This document shows positions 1 through 7,141 of a DNA stretch of 62,430 nucleotides, in pieces (positions within the stretch are counted from its first letter, which is position 1; the number at the start of each line of letters is the position of its first letter). The stretch lies in assembly GCA_020847045.1 (NCBI GenBank), contig JADLCT010000025.1:1-62430 (forward strand), written 5' to 3'. This DNA is from Bryobacterales bacterium. Its GTDB lineage: Bacteria > Acidobacteriota > Terriglobia > Bryobacterales > Bryobacteraceae. The translations under genes were made by a program, and so were the position numbers. Below the pieces are notes generated by a model that was not told the DNA's origin, did not search any database, and saw only the letters and a list, made by a program, of their open reading frames with translations.

Positions 1-1438
1 CCGGCGTGGATCCAGCGGGCAGGGAGAGTCCGTGATGGAGCGCGGCGGCCGTGGTGCCGCAGACCAGTCCGAAGAAGGCCCCGTGGCCGGTGGCGCGTTT
101 CCAGAACATGCCCAGCAGGAAGGTGGCAAACAAGGGGGCGTTCACGAAGGCGAACACCAGTTGGAGGAAGTCCATGATGTTGTTGAACCGCGTGGCGAGA
201 TAGGCGGCGGCGACCGAGGCGCCGATGCCGCCAATGGTGGCCGCGCGGCCCATCCAAAGGTAGTGCTGATCGGATTCACGGGGCCGTATGTAGGCCTGGT
301 AGATGTCGTAGGTCCAGACGGTATTGAACGCGGTGACGTTGCCGGCCATGCCGGACATGAACGAGGCCATCAGGGCGGTGAGGCCGAGGCCGAGCATGCC
401 GGGCGGGAAGTAGTAGCCGAGCATCATGGGGATGGTCATGTCGAAGTTGACGGCGCCGTCGGGCTTGAGAGGAAGGGCGAAGCCGCCGGAGCCGGATGTT
501 TTGGTGAGGGCGATGGCGATCATGCCTGGCAGCACGACCAGGAAGGGGAAGAGCATTTTGGGTACGGCGGCGATGAGGGGCGTGCGGCGGGCGGCGAGGA
601 TGGAGTCGGCGGCCATGGCGCGCTGGACGACGAGGAAGTCGGTGCACCAGTAGCCGAACGAGAGGACGAAGCCGAGACCCATCAGCGTGCCGAACCACTC
701 GACGCCGAGAGGATTGTGCGAGGCGTTGCCCATGTTGCTCCACAGCGACGTGTAGGCGCCGGGGGAGAAGCCGCGCTCGGCGCTGACGGTGGCCAGGCGC
801 GCCGTGAGTCCGCTCCAGCCGCCGACGTTTTCCAGTCCGAGCAGGACGAGTGGAAGAAAGCCGGCGACGATGAGGAAGAACTGCAGGACCTCGTTATAGA
901 TGGCCGAAGTGAGGCCGCCGAGCGTGATGTAGAGCAGGACGACGATGGCCGACAGGAAGATGCAGGCGTTGAAGTCCCAGCCAAGCAGGACGTTCAGCAG
1001 CAGGCCCATGGCATAGAGCGAGATGCCCGAGGAGAAGACGGTCATGGCGGCGAAGGAGAGGGCGTTGAAGCCGCGTGTCTTTTCGTCGAAGCGGAGCTTC
1101 AGATACTCCGGGACCGAGCGGGCGCGCGAGCCATAGTAGAAGGGCATCATGAAGACGCCGACGAAGACCATGGCCGGGACGGCGCCGACCCAGTAGAAGT
1201 GGCTGGTGGCGATGCCGTACTTGGCGCCGGAGGCAGCCATGCCCATCATCTCCTGGGCGCCCAGGTTGGCCGAAAGAAAGGCGAGTCCGGTTACCCAGGC
1301 GGGCAGCGAGCGGCCTGAGAGGAAGAAGTCGCTGCTGGACTTCATGTAGCGTTTCAGCGCATAGCCGATGCCGATGACGAAGACCAGGTAGGTGAGCAGG
1401 ATGAGATAGTCGACGGGTGACAGGGCGATGCGTGGCAT
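1..1438 (-). CDS. Sodium:solute symporter (SSS family), C-terminus cut by window edge
   Basis: Reads from an ATG at 1438 through the whole left edge without a stop, so the C-terminus is missing. The start MPRIALSPVDYLILLTYLVF is followed by many hydrophobic segments. SSS-type features are SGRSLPAWVTGLAFLSANLG, PEYLKLRFD, GGLTSAIYNEVLQFFL and a GYWCTDFLVVQRAM segment, the usual order in SGLT-like sodium-coupled sugar or organic-acid carriers. It should sit in the inner membrane and import a sugar-type solute with Na+. It lies downstream of a LacI repressor gene on the same strand, with a promoter and palindromic operator just ahead of it, so it is probably the repressed target. The substrate cannot be read from the sequence; the neighbouring AraD1-like protein suggests a sugar or sugar acid. 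Confidence 0.9.
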   Translation of the reverse strand, partial: MPRIALSPVDYLILLTYLVFVIGIGYALKRYMKSSSDFFLSGRSLPAWVTGLAFLSANLGAQEMMGMAASGAKYGIATSHFYWVGAVPAMVFVGVFMMPFYYGSRARSVPEYLKLRFDEKTRGFNALSFAAMTVFSSGISLYAMGLLLNVLLGWDFNACIFLSAIVVLLYITLGGLTSAIYNEVLQFFLIVAGFLPLVLLGLENVGGWSGLTARLATVSAERGFSPGAYTSLWSNMGNASHNPLGVEWFGTLMGLGFVLSFGYWCTDFLVVQRAMAADSILAARRTPLIAAVPKMLFPFLVVLPGMIAIALTKTSGSGGFALPLKPDGAVNFDMTIPMMLGYYFPPGMLGLGLTALMASFMSGMAGNVTAFNTVWTYDIYQAYIRPRESDQHYLWMGRAATIGGIGASVAAAYLATRFNNIMDFLQLVFAFVNAPLFATFLLGMFWKRATGHGAFFGLVCGTTAAALHHGLSLPAGSTP

Positions 1439-1452
1439 GACGAGAGCATCCG

Positions 1453-1464
1453 TTAAGCGCTTAA
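1453..1464. promoter_or_regulatory. LacI-family operator palindrome
   Basis: TTAAGCGCTTAA is a perfect 12-base palindrome with the central CG typical of LacI/GalR operators. It begins directly downstream of the predicted -10 box and covers the expected start of transcription of the symporter gene. A LacI-type repressor is encoded 63 bases away. The match to LacI operators in general is family knowledge; binding by this particular repressor is inferred. Confidence 0.75.
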
Positions 1465-1493
1465 ATTATACTCCAGGCTACCCGTCCTGTCTG
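1465..1493 (-). promoter_or_regulatory. Sigma-70-type promoter of the symporter gene
   Basis: On the minus strand CAGACA (1488-1493, 4 of 6 matches to the -35 consensus) is followed by a 17-base spacer and a perfect TATAAT (1465-1470). Transcription would start near 1458, inside the operator, about 20 bases before the ATG at 1438. Confidence 0.65.
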
Positions 1494-1527
1494 CTCGAAG
1501 CAGAAGAAAAATGGGCGGTCCCGGCGT

Positions 1528-2529
1528 TTACGGCTGGGGGGCGGGGGCGGTGGACTGGCGGACGATGAGGCGCGTGGCGACAGGGTATTCGCGGCCCTCG
1601 CCATCGCCGGAGGAGATCATGTGCCAGAGCGCCTGGAAAGCCGTGCGGCCGATGTCCTGGCGGGGGATCAGCACGGTGGTGAGCGCGGGCTGTGTATATT
1701 CGGCGAAGGTGATGTCGTCGAAGCCGACCACGGAGAGCTGCTCGGGCACGCGGAGGCCGCGGTCGAAAGCGCAGTGGAGCGCGCCGATGGCGGTCAGATC
1801 GTTGCCGCCGAAGATGGCCGTGGGGCGGAAGCTGGAGAGCAGCTTCGAGCAGGCATAGTAGCCGCCTTTGACCGTGAAGTCGGAGGTAACCGGACCGCAG
1901 GGTTCGAGGCCCAACTGGCGGGCGGTGTCGAGGAAGGCCTGTTTCCGGCGGTCCGAGGAGGGCAGATGGGCGGGCCCGCCGAGGAAGCCGATGCGGCGGT
2001 GGCCGAGCGAGGCAAGGTGTTCAAGAGCCTCGGCGATGCCCTGCTCATACTGGACGGTGATGTTGGCGATGTAGCGGTCCACGCGGCCGAGGTCGAGATA
2101 GACGGCGGCGATCTTGCGCTCCTGGAGCATTTCGCTAATGGAAGGGTCCACCTGCGAGGTGACCACGGCGACGCCTGGCACCTGGAGGCCCACCAGGCGC
2201 TTCACCGAGTCCAGCGTCCGCTGCGTATCGTAGTTGGTGTTCAGCACAAGGGCTTCCATGTGATGGAGCAGCGCCTGGTCCTGGAAGGCCGAGGTGATCT
2301 CGGGGAAGAACGGGTTGCGGATGTCGGAGAGAATCAGGCCGAGCAGGCTGGAACGGCCTACGGCGAGGTTGCGTGCCGATAGATTCTGCGAATACCCAAG
2401 CTCGGCGACGGCCTCGAGCACGCGCTGGCGCGTGGCGGGCTTGGTATTGCGTGTCTGGTTCAGGACATGGGATACGGTGGCCGTGGAGACACCGGCGCGC
2501 GCGGCGACATCTTTAATGCTGACAGCCAT
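1528..2529 (-). CDS. LacI-family transcriptional repressor
   Basis: 333 residues, the normal family length. Residues 1-25 form the LacI helix-turn-helix (IKDVAARAGVSTATVSHVLN), followed by the hinge region (NLSARNLAVGRSSLLGLI) and a periplasmic-binding-protein-like sensor domain (LILSDIRNPFFPEI, GHRRIGFLGGP, VVGFDDITFAEYTQPALTTV). These repressors bind palindromic operators and release DNA when a sugar or sugar derivative binds the sensor domain. The gene lies between an AraD1-like protein upstream and the symporter downstream, all on the minus strand, and a matching operator sits before the symporter. It therefore most likely controls uptake of a sugar or sugar acid. The effector is unknown. 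Confidence 0.93.
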   Translation of the reverse strand: MAVSIKDVAARAGVSTATVSHVLNQTRNTKPATRQRVLEAVAELGYSQNLSARNLAVGRSSLLGLILSDIRNPFFPEITSAFQDQALLHHMEALVLNTNYDTQRTLDSVKRLVGLQVPGVAVVTSQVDPSISEMLQERKIAAVYLDLGRVDRYIANITVQYEQGIAEALEHLASLGHRRIGFLGGPAHLPSSDRRKQAFLDTARQLGLEPCGPVTSDFTVKGGYYACSKLLSSFRPTAIFGGNDLTAIGALHCAFDRGLRVPEQLSVVGFDDITFAEYTQPALTTVLIPRQDIGRTAFQALWHMISSGDGEGREYPVATRLIVRQSTAPAPQP

Positions 2530-2552
2530 GGATTTTCGTAGAGGGTGACGCG

Positions 2553-3551
2553 CTACAGGGGACGCACGGTTACCAACTGCTCCGCGCCGTCTTCCACCAC
2601 CAGGGGGTTCCGCAGCGGCCTGCCCAATCCTTCAAAGGATACCTCCATCACGTCGCCGAGTTCCAACCGGACTCCGTCGCCGAAGCTGAAGGCCCCTGCT
2701 CCGAAAAAATGGATGTGCACGTCGCCGGGCCTGCGGTGGGTGGGAAACTTGAAGTGGTGGTGCTCCATGTTGGCCAGTGAGTGGCACATGGCGGCGTCGC
2801 CGGTAAGCAGAGGTTTGGACCACAAACCGGCGCCGCGGCGGAGAATGGCGGCTTGGCCGGGGATCCGGCCATAGTCGAGGCCCGTGGCGAGTTCGGGGCC
2901 GATGGCGCATTCGCGGAGCTTGGATGAGGCCAGGTAAAGGTAGTTCTTCTTTTCAAAGACGTGATCGGAGAACTCGTTGCCGGCGGTGAAACCGAGACGG
3001 CGCGGCGAGCCGTCCGGGCCGATGAGATAGACGCCCGCGAGTTCGGCCTCCTCGCCGCCATCAGAGGCGAAAGTGGGGACGGTGAGAGGATCGAGGTGGC
3101 CGCGCAGGATTGCGCCGGAGCCTTTGTAGAACCACTCGGGAGACACGCCGGGAGAGCCGGAGGCGGGACGGCCTCCTTCGACGCCCCACTGGTACATGAG
3201 CATGGAGTCGGTGGGCTTGTCCGAGGGGACCGTGTGCATGGCGTCGCGGTTGGCGGCGCTTTGGCGGTGTGTCAGTCCGGTGCCTGAGACGAGGCAGCGG
3301 GCGGGCTCGGCGGGGTGATCGAAGGAGGGCAGCAGGCGCCACGGGGAATCGCCGGCGTGGATGTCATCGTAGGGGAGCGTTTCGGCCGTGGTGGCGGCGT
3401 ACGCGGCTTCGGCGAGCGTGAGCGAGCGGGCCAGGGCGTGAGAAGCCAGGTGATAAAGCGACGGGAAGGCGAGCAGCCGCAGCGAAGCGCCTTCGACGGC
3501 GGCGGCGGCGCGGCCATGGCGCGGGTGGCGTAGTTGGACCAGGCTGAGCAT
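2553..3551 (-). CDS. AraD1/GguC-like protein (fumarylacetoacetase-like fold)
   Basis: 332 residues. The N-terminal third has SGTGLTHRQSAANRDAMH, followed by GVSPEWFYKGSGAILRGH, GGEEAELAGVYLIGPDGSP, GFTAGNEFSDHVFEKKNYLY and SKLRECAIGPEL. This resembles the AraD1/GguC branch of fumarylacetoacetate-hydrolase-like proteins, in which acidic residues (here the EEAE segment) hold a divalent metal. Family members occur in sugar-acid catabolism and have been linked to dehydration of keto-deoxy sugar acids. It is followed after 23 bases by the LacI regulator and then the symporter, which supports a sugar-acid role. The exact reaction is not established here. The start at 3551 is the first ATG of the reading frame; no strong ribosome-binding site was seen. 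Confidence 0.75.
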   Translation of the reverse strand: MLSLVQLRHPRHGRAAAAVEGASLRLLAFPSLYHLASHALARSLTLAEAAYAATTAETLPYDDIHAGDSPWRLLPSFDHPAEPARCLVSGTGLTHRQSAANRDAMHTVPSDKPTDSMLMYQWGVEGGRPASGSPGVSPEWFYKGSGAILRGHLDPLTVPTFASDGGEEAELAGVYLIGPDGSPRRLGFTAGNEFSDHVFEKKNYLYLASSKLRECAIGPELATGLDYGRIPGQAAILRRGAGLWSKPLLTGDAAMCHSLANMEHHHFKFPTHRRPGDVHIHFFGAGAFSFGDGVRLELGDVMEVSFEGLGRPLRNPLVVEDGAEQLVTVRPL

Positions 3552-3601
3552 GAGGAAACAGCATATCGCGGCGCAAGCGCGCGGGAGCAGTTTGGAATAG
3601 A

Positions 3602-4471
3602 GTGGTGGCCGTGAAAACGCGACTTACGGTTCTCGCACTGGTTCTGGTGCTGGCTCTTGTGCAGGGTGGCGTGGCGCGGTGCGCCGAACGCGCCGTCGAC
3701 CCGACGTATTACCGGGTGCGCATGAGCGGCGAGCCAGCGCACGCTACGCCACTGACGTCGGCCGGCTGCCGGACGCAGGCGATTTTCGGCGAAGGCTCAC
3801 CGAGAACCGCGGCCATGCGCGGGCTGGCGCGTTTCGCGCGCGTGGTGGCGGAGGCAGGTGCGGCCTGCGCGGCGCACGCCTTCGCCGGCGAAGAGCAGAC
3901 ATGGTTCGTCGTGAAAGGCGCGGGCGCGGTGAATGGCCGCTCGTTGCGAGCCGAGGATTTCGTCTATGTTCCGGTGAACCAGCGCGTGGAACTGCGCGCG
4001 GAGGCGGGCGGGATCGAGGTGCTGGTGTTCGGCTATAAGACGCCGGGCGGGCGGACCGGCTCGACGGAGTTGCAGATTGCCAACACGGGCGAGGTGAAAA
4101 AGCAGGTGGTGGGGAATCATCCGCCTTCGACGCTCTACCAACTGCTGGTGGGCGACACCCGGAGCACGCGGGACCGCATGGCGGCCGGGGCCGTGCTGAC
4201 GAGCCTGTTCGTGATGGACATGGCGCCGGGAGGAACGAACTTTCCTCATCACCACGACCGTGAGGAGGAGTTGTACGTCGTGCTGGAGGGGCAGGGCGAG
4301 ATGGTGGCCGGCGGCGGCGCCGAAGGCGTGGAAGGGCGCGTGGCTTCAAAAGCCGGCGATGCGTACTACTTCCGGCTGAACACGACGGTGGGCTTTTACA
4401 ACACGGGCGGCAAGCAGGCGCGGATTCTGGCGGCGCGGTGGCTCTACCCGTTTGGAGGCGCGCGGCAGTAG
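3602..4471 (+). CDS. Exported bicupin protein
   Basis: 289 residues starting at GTG 3602; GTG at 3605 or 3611 is also possible. The N-terminal hydrophobic stretch TVLALVLVLALVQGGVARC looks like a signal peptide, so the protein is probably periplasmic. Two cupin halves are visible. The first has AHAFAGEEQTWFVVKGAGAV around residues 95-115. The second has FPHHHDREEELYVVLEGQGE around residues 215-235, with the HHxxxxE metal-binding pattern, and ends DAYYFRLNTTVGFYNTG. Only the second half keeps obvious metal ligands. Cupins of this type bind small ligands or catalyse sugar or oxidative reactions; the substrate is unknown. The gene is divergent from the AraD1-like gene, 50 bases away. Confidence 0.8.
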   Translation: MVAVKTRLTVLALVLVLALVQGGVARCAERAVDPTYYRVRMSGEPAHATPLTSAGCRTQAIFGEGSPRTAAMRGLARFARVVAEAGAACAAHAFAGEEQTWFVVKGAGAVNGRSLRAEDFVYVPVNQRVELRAEAGGIEVLVFGYKTPGGRTGSTELQIANTGEVKKQVVGNHPPSTLYQLLVGDTRSTRDRMAAGAVLTSLFVMDMAPGGTNFPHHHDREEELYVVLEGQGEMVAGGGAEGVEGRVASKAGDAYYFRLNTTVGFYNTGGKQARILAARWLYPFGGARQ

Positions 4472-4540
4472 GGCGCGGCGGCGCCCGGGAGCCGGAAAAC
4501 AGTGCGTTGGCATGTACGGCACATGCTACAATCCGTCACG

Positions 4541-5461
4541 GTGCAAGCAGGCGCGGGCAAGCAGGAATATACCCGGAAGGAAGCGCTTCGCGTGGTGGGT
4601 CTCGAGGAGCGCCACCTGCGGGTGTGGGAGCGGAAGGGCCTGCTGGAGCGCGCCGAGGCATACACCTTCACGCAGTTGATCGCGCTACGCGCCCTGGCCC
4701 GGTTAAAGGCGCAGAAGGTGCCGGTGGCGCGGATCGAAAAGACGCTGGCGGCGATCCGGGCCAAGCTGAGCGAGGTGAAGGACCCGCTGACCGAGCTGGG
4801 ACTGCACGCCGAAGGCAAGCGCATCCGCGTGCAGCACGGGCGTCTGCGGATGGATGCCGAGTCCGGGCAACTGCTGCTGGATTTCGCCGAGGAGCAGGTG
4901 CGCCGGCTGGTGAGCTTCCCGCCCGAGCGCAAGGAGAAGAACAAGGACGAGGCCGCGCAGAAAAAGAAACGCGAGGCGGAGAACTGGTTTCAGCGCGGGC
5001 TCGAGATCGAACAGACGGGCCAGGCCCTGGAGCAAGCCATGGATGCCTATCGCGTGGCCATCGCGCTGGACCCCGGGCTCACCGCCGCCATGGTGAACCT
5101 GGGAACGCTCTACTTCAATTCACGCCAACTGGACCGCGCCGAAAAATACTACCGGCGGGCGCTGGAAGTGAATCCGAAGTATGCGCTGGCGCTGTTCAAT
5201 TTGGGGAACCTGTTTGATGAGAAGGGCGACCGCGGGCAGGCGCAGCAATACTATTTGCACTCGTTGAAGAACGATCCCAACTATGCCGACGCCCATTACA
5301 ATCTGGCGCTGTTGTACCAGGCCACGGGGCAGAGCCTGAAGGCCGTGAAGCACTGGCGGACCTACATCCAACTGGACCCTTCGACGGCGTGGGCCGACGT
5401 GGCCCGGCGGGAGTTGCAGCGGTTGTATTCGCAGTCGGTGGTGAGAGGCACGCGCGAGTAG
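4541..5461 (+). CDS. MerR-type HTH domain fused to TPR repeats
   Basis: About 306 residues from GTG 4541; in-frame ATGs at 4502 and 4523 are alternatives. A -10-like TACAAT at 4527-4532 lies 8 bases before GTG 4541, which would make the mRNA nearly leaderless and argues against the upstream starts. The N-terminal 70 residues resemble a MerR winged helix (YTRKEALRVVGLEERHLRVW, then FTQLIALRALARLKAQKVPV). A charged linker (RKEKNKDEAAQKKKREAENW) leads into at least four tetratricopeptide repeats such as AMVNLGTLYFNSRQLDRAEK, ALFNLGNLFDEKGDRGQAQQ and AHYNLALLYQATGQSLKAVK. The combination suggests a DNA-binding or adaptor protein with protein-protein contacts. No cysteine metal site is visible in the MerR part. 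Confidence 0.85.
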   Translation: MQAGAGKQEYTRKEALRVVGLEERHLRVWERKGLLERAEAYTFTQLIALRALARLKAQKVPVARIEKTLAAIRAKLSEVKDPLTELGLHAEGKRIRVQHGRLRMDAESGQLLLDFAEEQVRRLVSFPPERKEKNKDEAAQKKKREAENWFQRGLEIEQTGQALEQAMDAYRVAIALDPGLTAAMVNLGTLYFNSRQLDRAEKYYRRALEVNPKYALALFNLGNLFDEKGDRGQAQQYYLHSLKNDPNYADAHYNLALLYQATGQSLKAVKHWRTYIQLDPSTAWADVARRELQRLYSQSVVRGTRE

Positions 5462-5466
5462 CTCGC

Positions 5467-7020
5467 TCAGCAGCCCGCGGCGCGGCGCCAGAGGCCGACG
5501 GCGTTCTGGGCTGCGTCCCGCACGCGCTCCACGTCCTGGCGTGAGTCGAGCACCTCGGGCATGGCCATCAGCGCCAGCTCGGCATAGCCGATCATTTCGG
5601 TGAGCAGATCCTCCAGCGTGTCGCGCGAGCCGTTGAGATGCGGTTGCAGCAGCAGGGCCGAAGGACCGTTGCTGGCCGTGGACGCGGCCGGAGTGACCGG
5701 TTCCAGCGCCGCCACCACGTGCCGCACCTCTCCGTCCTGGCCGAGCACGGTTTGCCGCTGGCAGCCGACGACGAGCGCCGACTGCGAGCCCGGACGCCAA
5801 TGTTCGAACACCTGCTGGCGGCCTTTGGACTGGAGCAGGTCGCTCCACTGCGCGGCGGCACGCTCGCGTTCCGGCCCGTCGAGCAGAGCCTCCCAATAAG
5901 GGCGTCTCGACAGTTCGCCGGGCTGAGTATCCAAAAGCGCCGCGGCAGCCTGGTTGCAGTGCAGGATGCTTGCATCGCGGCCAAAGACCAGCAACGGCGC
6001 GGGCGCGGCGTCCAGGAATCCTGTGAAGAAGTCGCGCTCCTGGCGAAGCGCTTCGAGATCGCCAGGGCGCGTGTGGGGAGAGGCCGGGGGCTCGGGAGCC
6101 TGTTCGCGCAGAAGCAGCATCGTGCGGGCGCCGGCTCGAACAGCCTGGAAGCCGGCTTCGAACTGCTCGCCATTGGCGCGGCGTGCGGTTTGGCGGCGTT
6201 GGCCGGGTTGAGCGGCGGGCGACAGCGCGCCCGCCTGCGCGGAAGCGCCGGGGAAGATGGACGAAGCCGGTACGCCTTCCAGTTCGTGCGATTGGTAGGC
6301 GAGCAGCCGCTCGGCGGCGGCGTTGGCCCAGCGGACATGGAGCGTTTCATCGAACACCAGGACAGCGTCGGGCAGCCGCTGGAGCGCATCCTCCATCCAG
6401 GGAGCGGCGGTGACCGTCACCGGCGGCGCAGCATCGCTGTAGTCGCGCCACTCGGCCAGCAACAGATAGCCAAGCGGGACCAGCATGATGGCGGCGGCGG
6501 CGAGCAGGTAGAAGAGGAACCGCCGGCGCTGTGTTTCAAAAGCATCGTAGGGAGGATTCTCCAGCCGACCCAGATGCCGGCCGATTTCGCCAAGCACGCT
6601 GGCTCCCGTGGCGCGCATTTCATACTCGACGGTTTCCCGCGAGACGCCGGGACTGGAGTTGTCCGCGAACCGGACCGCGCGGCCGAGCGCGCCGGCCCAC
6701 TCTCCGGCTTCCGGCACGCCGGCCAGCGTGGCGATGGCGGATTCGTAGATGCGCTTCATGCCGGCGATGCGGGCTTCACGCGCTTCGGGGCCTTCGCTGA
6801 AACCGGCGCCCAGCGCGAAACGGTCGAGATTGTCGCGGAAGTCCCGCTCCACACCGCTCAGCGTCTCCACGGTGCGTGCGCGCTGAGGCCCTCCATACGG
6901 GGAACGGAACTGGAAGGCGCAGAGATAGAGCGCCCACAGCGGCAAGGCGAGGCAGATCGCCAGCGCACTACGGCGGAACAGTCGTAGTGCGGGTGAGCCG
7001 GCTCGTCCGTCGTACTGCAT
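5467..7020 (-). CDS. Membrane PAS-domain protein with degenerate histidine-kinase tail
   Basis: About 517 residues from ATG 7020, preceded by GGATAGAG; ATG 7062 and GTG 7089 are possible longer starts. A first membrane segment (ALAICLALPLWALYLCAFQF) and a second (FLFYLLAAAAIMLVPLGYLL, near residues 170-195) enclose a periplasmic sensor region. Two PAS domains follow: LQRLPDAVLVFDETLHVRWA and FLDAAPAPLLVFGRDASILH. The C-terminus (LEDLLTEMIGYAELALMAMP) resembles the first helix of a histidine-kinase dimerisation domain, but the usual phosphorylated histidine is absent. The protein stops about 45 residues later, with no ATP-binding domain. It converges on the TPR gene, with the stop codons 5 bases apart. 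It is probably a signalling protein that cannot phosphorylate itself, or a truncated kinase. Confidence 0.8.
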   Translation of the reverse strand: MQYDGRAGSPALRLFRRSALAICLALPLWALYLCAFQFRSPYGGPQRARTVETLSGVERDFRDNLDRFALGAGFSEGPEAREARIAGMKRIYESAIATLAGVPEAGEWAGALGRAVRFADNSSPGVSRETVEYEMRATGASVLGEIGRHLGRLENPPYDAFETQRRRFLFYLLAAAAIMLVPLGYLLLAEWRDYSDAAPPVTVTAAPWMEDALQRLPDAVLVFDETLHVRWANAAAERLLAYQSHELEGVPASSIFPGASAQAGALSPAAQPGQRRQTARRANGEQFEAGFQAVRAGARTMLLLREQAPEPPASPHTRPGDLEALRQERDFFTGFLDAAPAPLLVFGRDASILHCNQAAAALLDTQPGELSRRPYWEALLDGPERERAAAQWSDLLQSKGRQQVFEHWRPGSQSALVVGCQRQTVLGQDGEVRHVVAALEPVTPAASTASNGPSALLLQPHLNGSRDTLEDLLTEMIGYAELALMAMPEVLDSRQDVERVRDAAQNAVGLWRRAAGC

Positions 7021-7141
7021 GTCTCTATCCAGATTCTTGCCGTCCGGGGGATGTCCGCGCATGAAGCGGAAGTACTGAAAACGGGCCACACGGTACTAAG
7101 GCCGAACAGACTTTCCGGCGGGTGGAATTCGTCATAATAAA

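Noticed and set aside
32..1318. Long plus-strand reading frame of about 430 codons opposite the symporter gene
   Set aside because: Its product is a Gly/Glu/His-rich, low-complexity sequence typical of antisense frames in GC-rich DNA. The minus strand encodes a clear membrane transporter.
7133..7138. CATAAT as -10 box of the Ycf46-like gene
   Set aside because: It ends 3 bases before the chosen GTG, so transcription would begin inside the coding region unless translation starts further downstream. It was not listed as a promoter.
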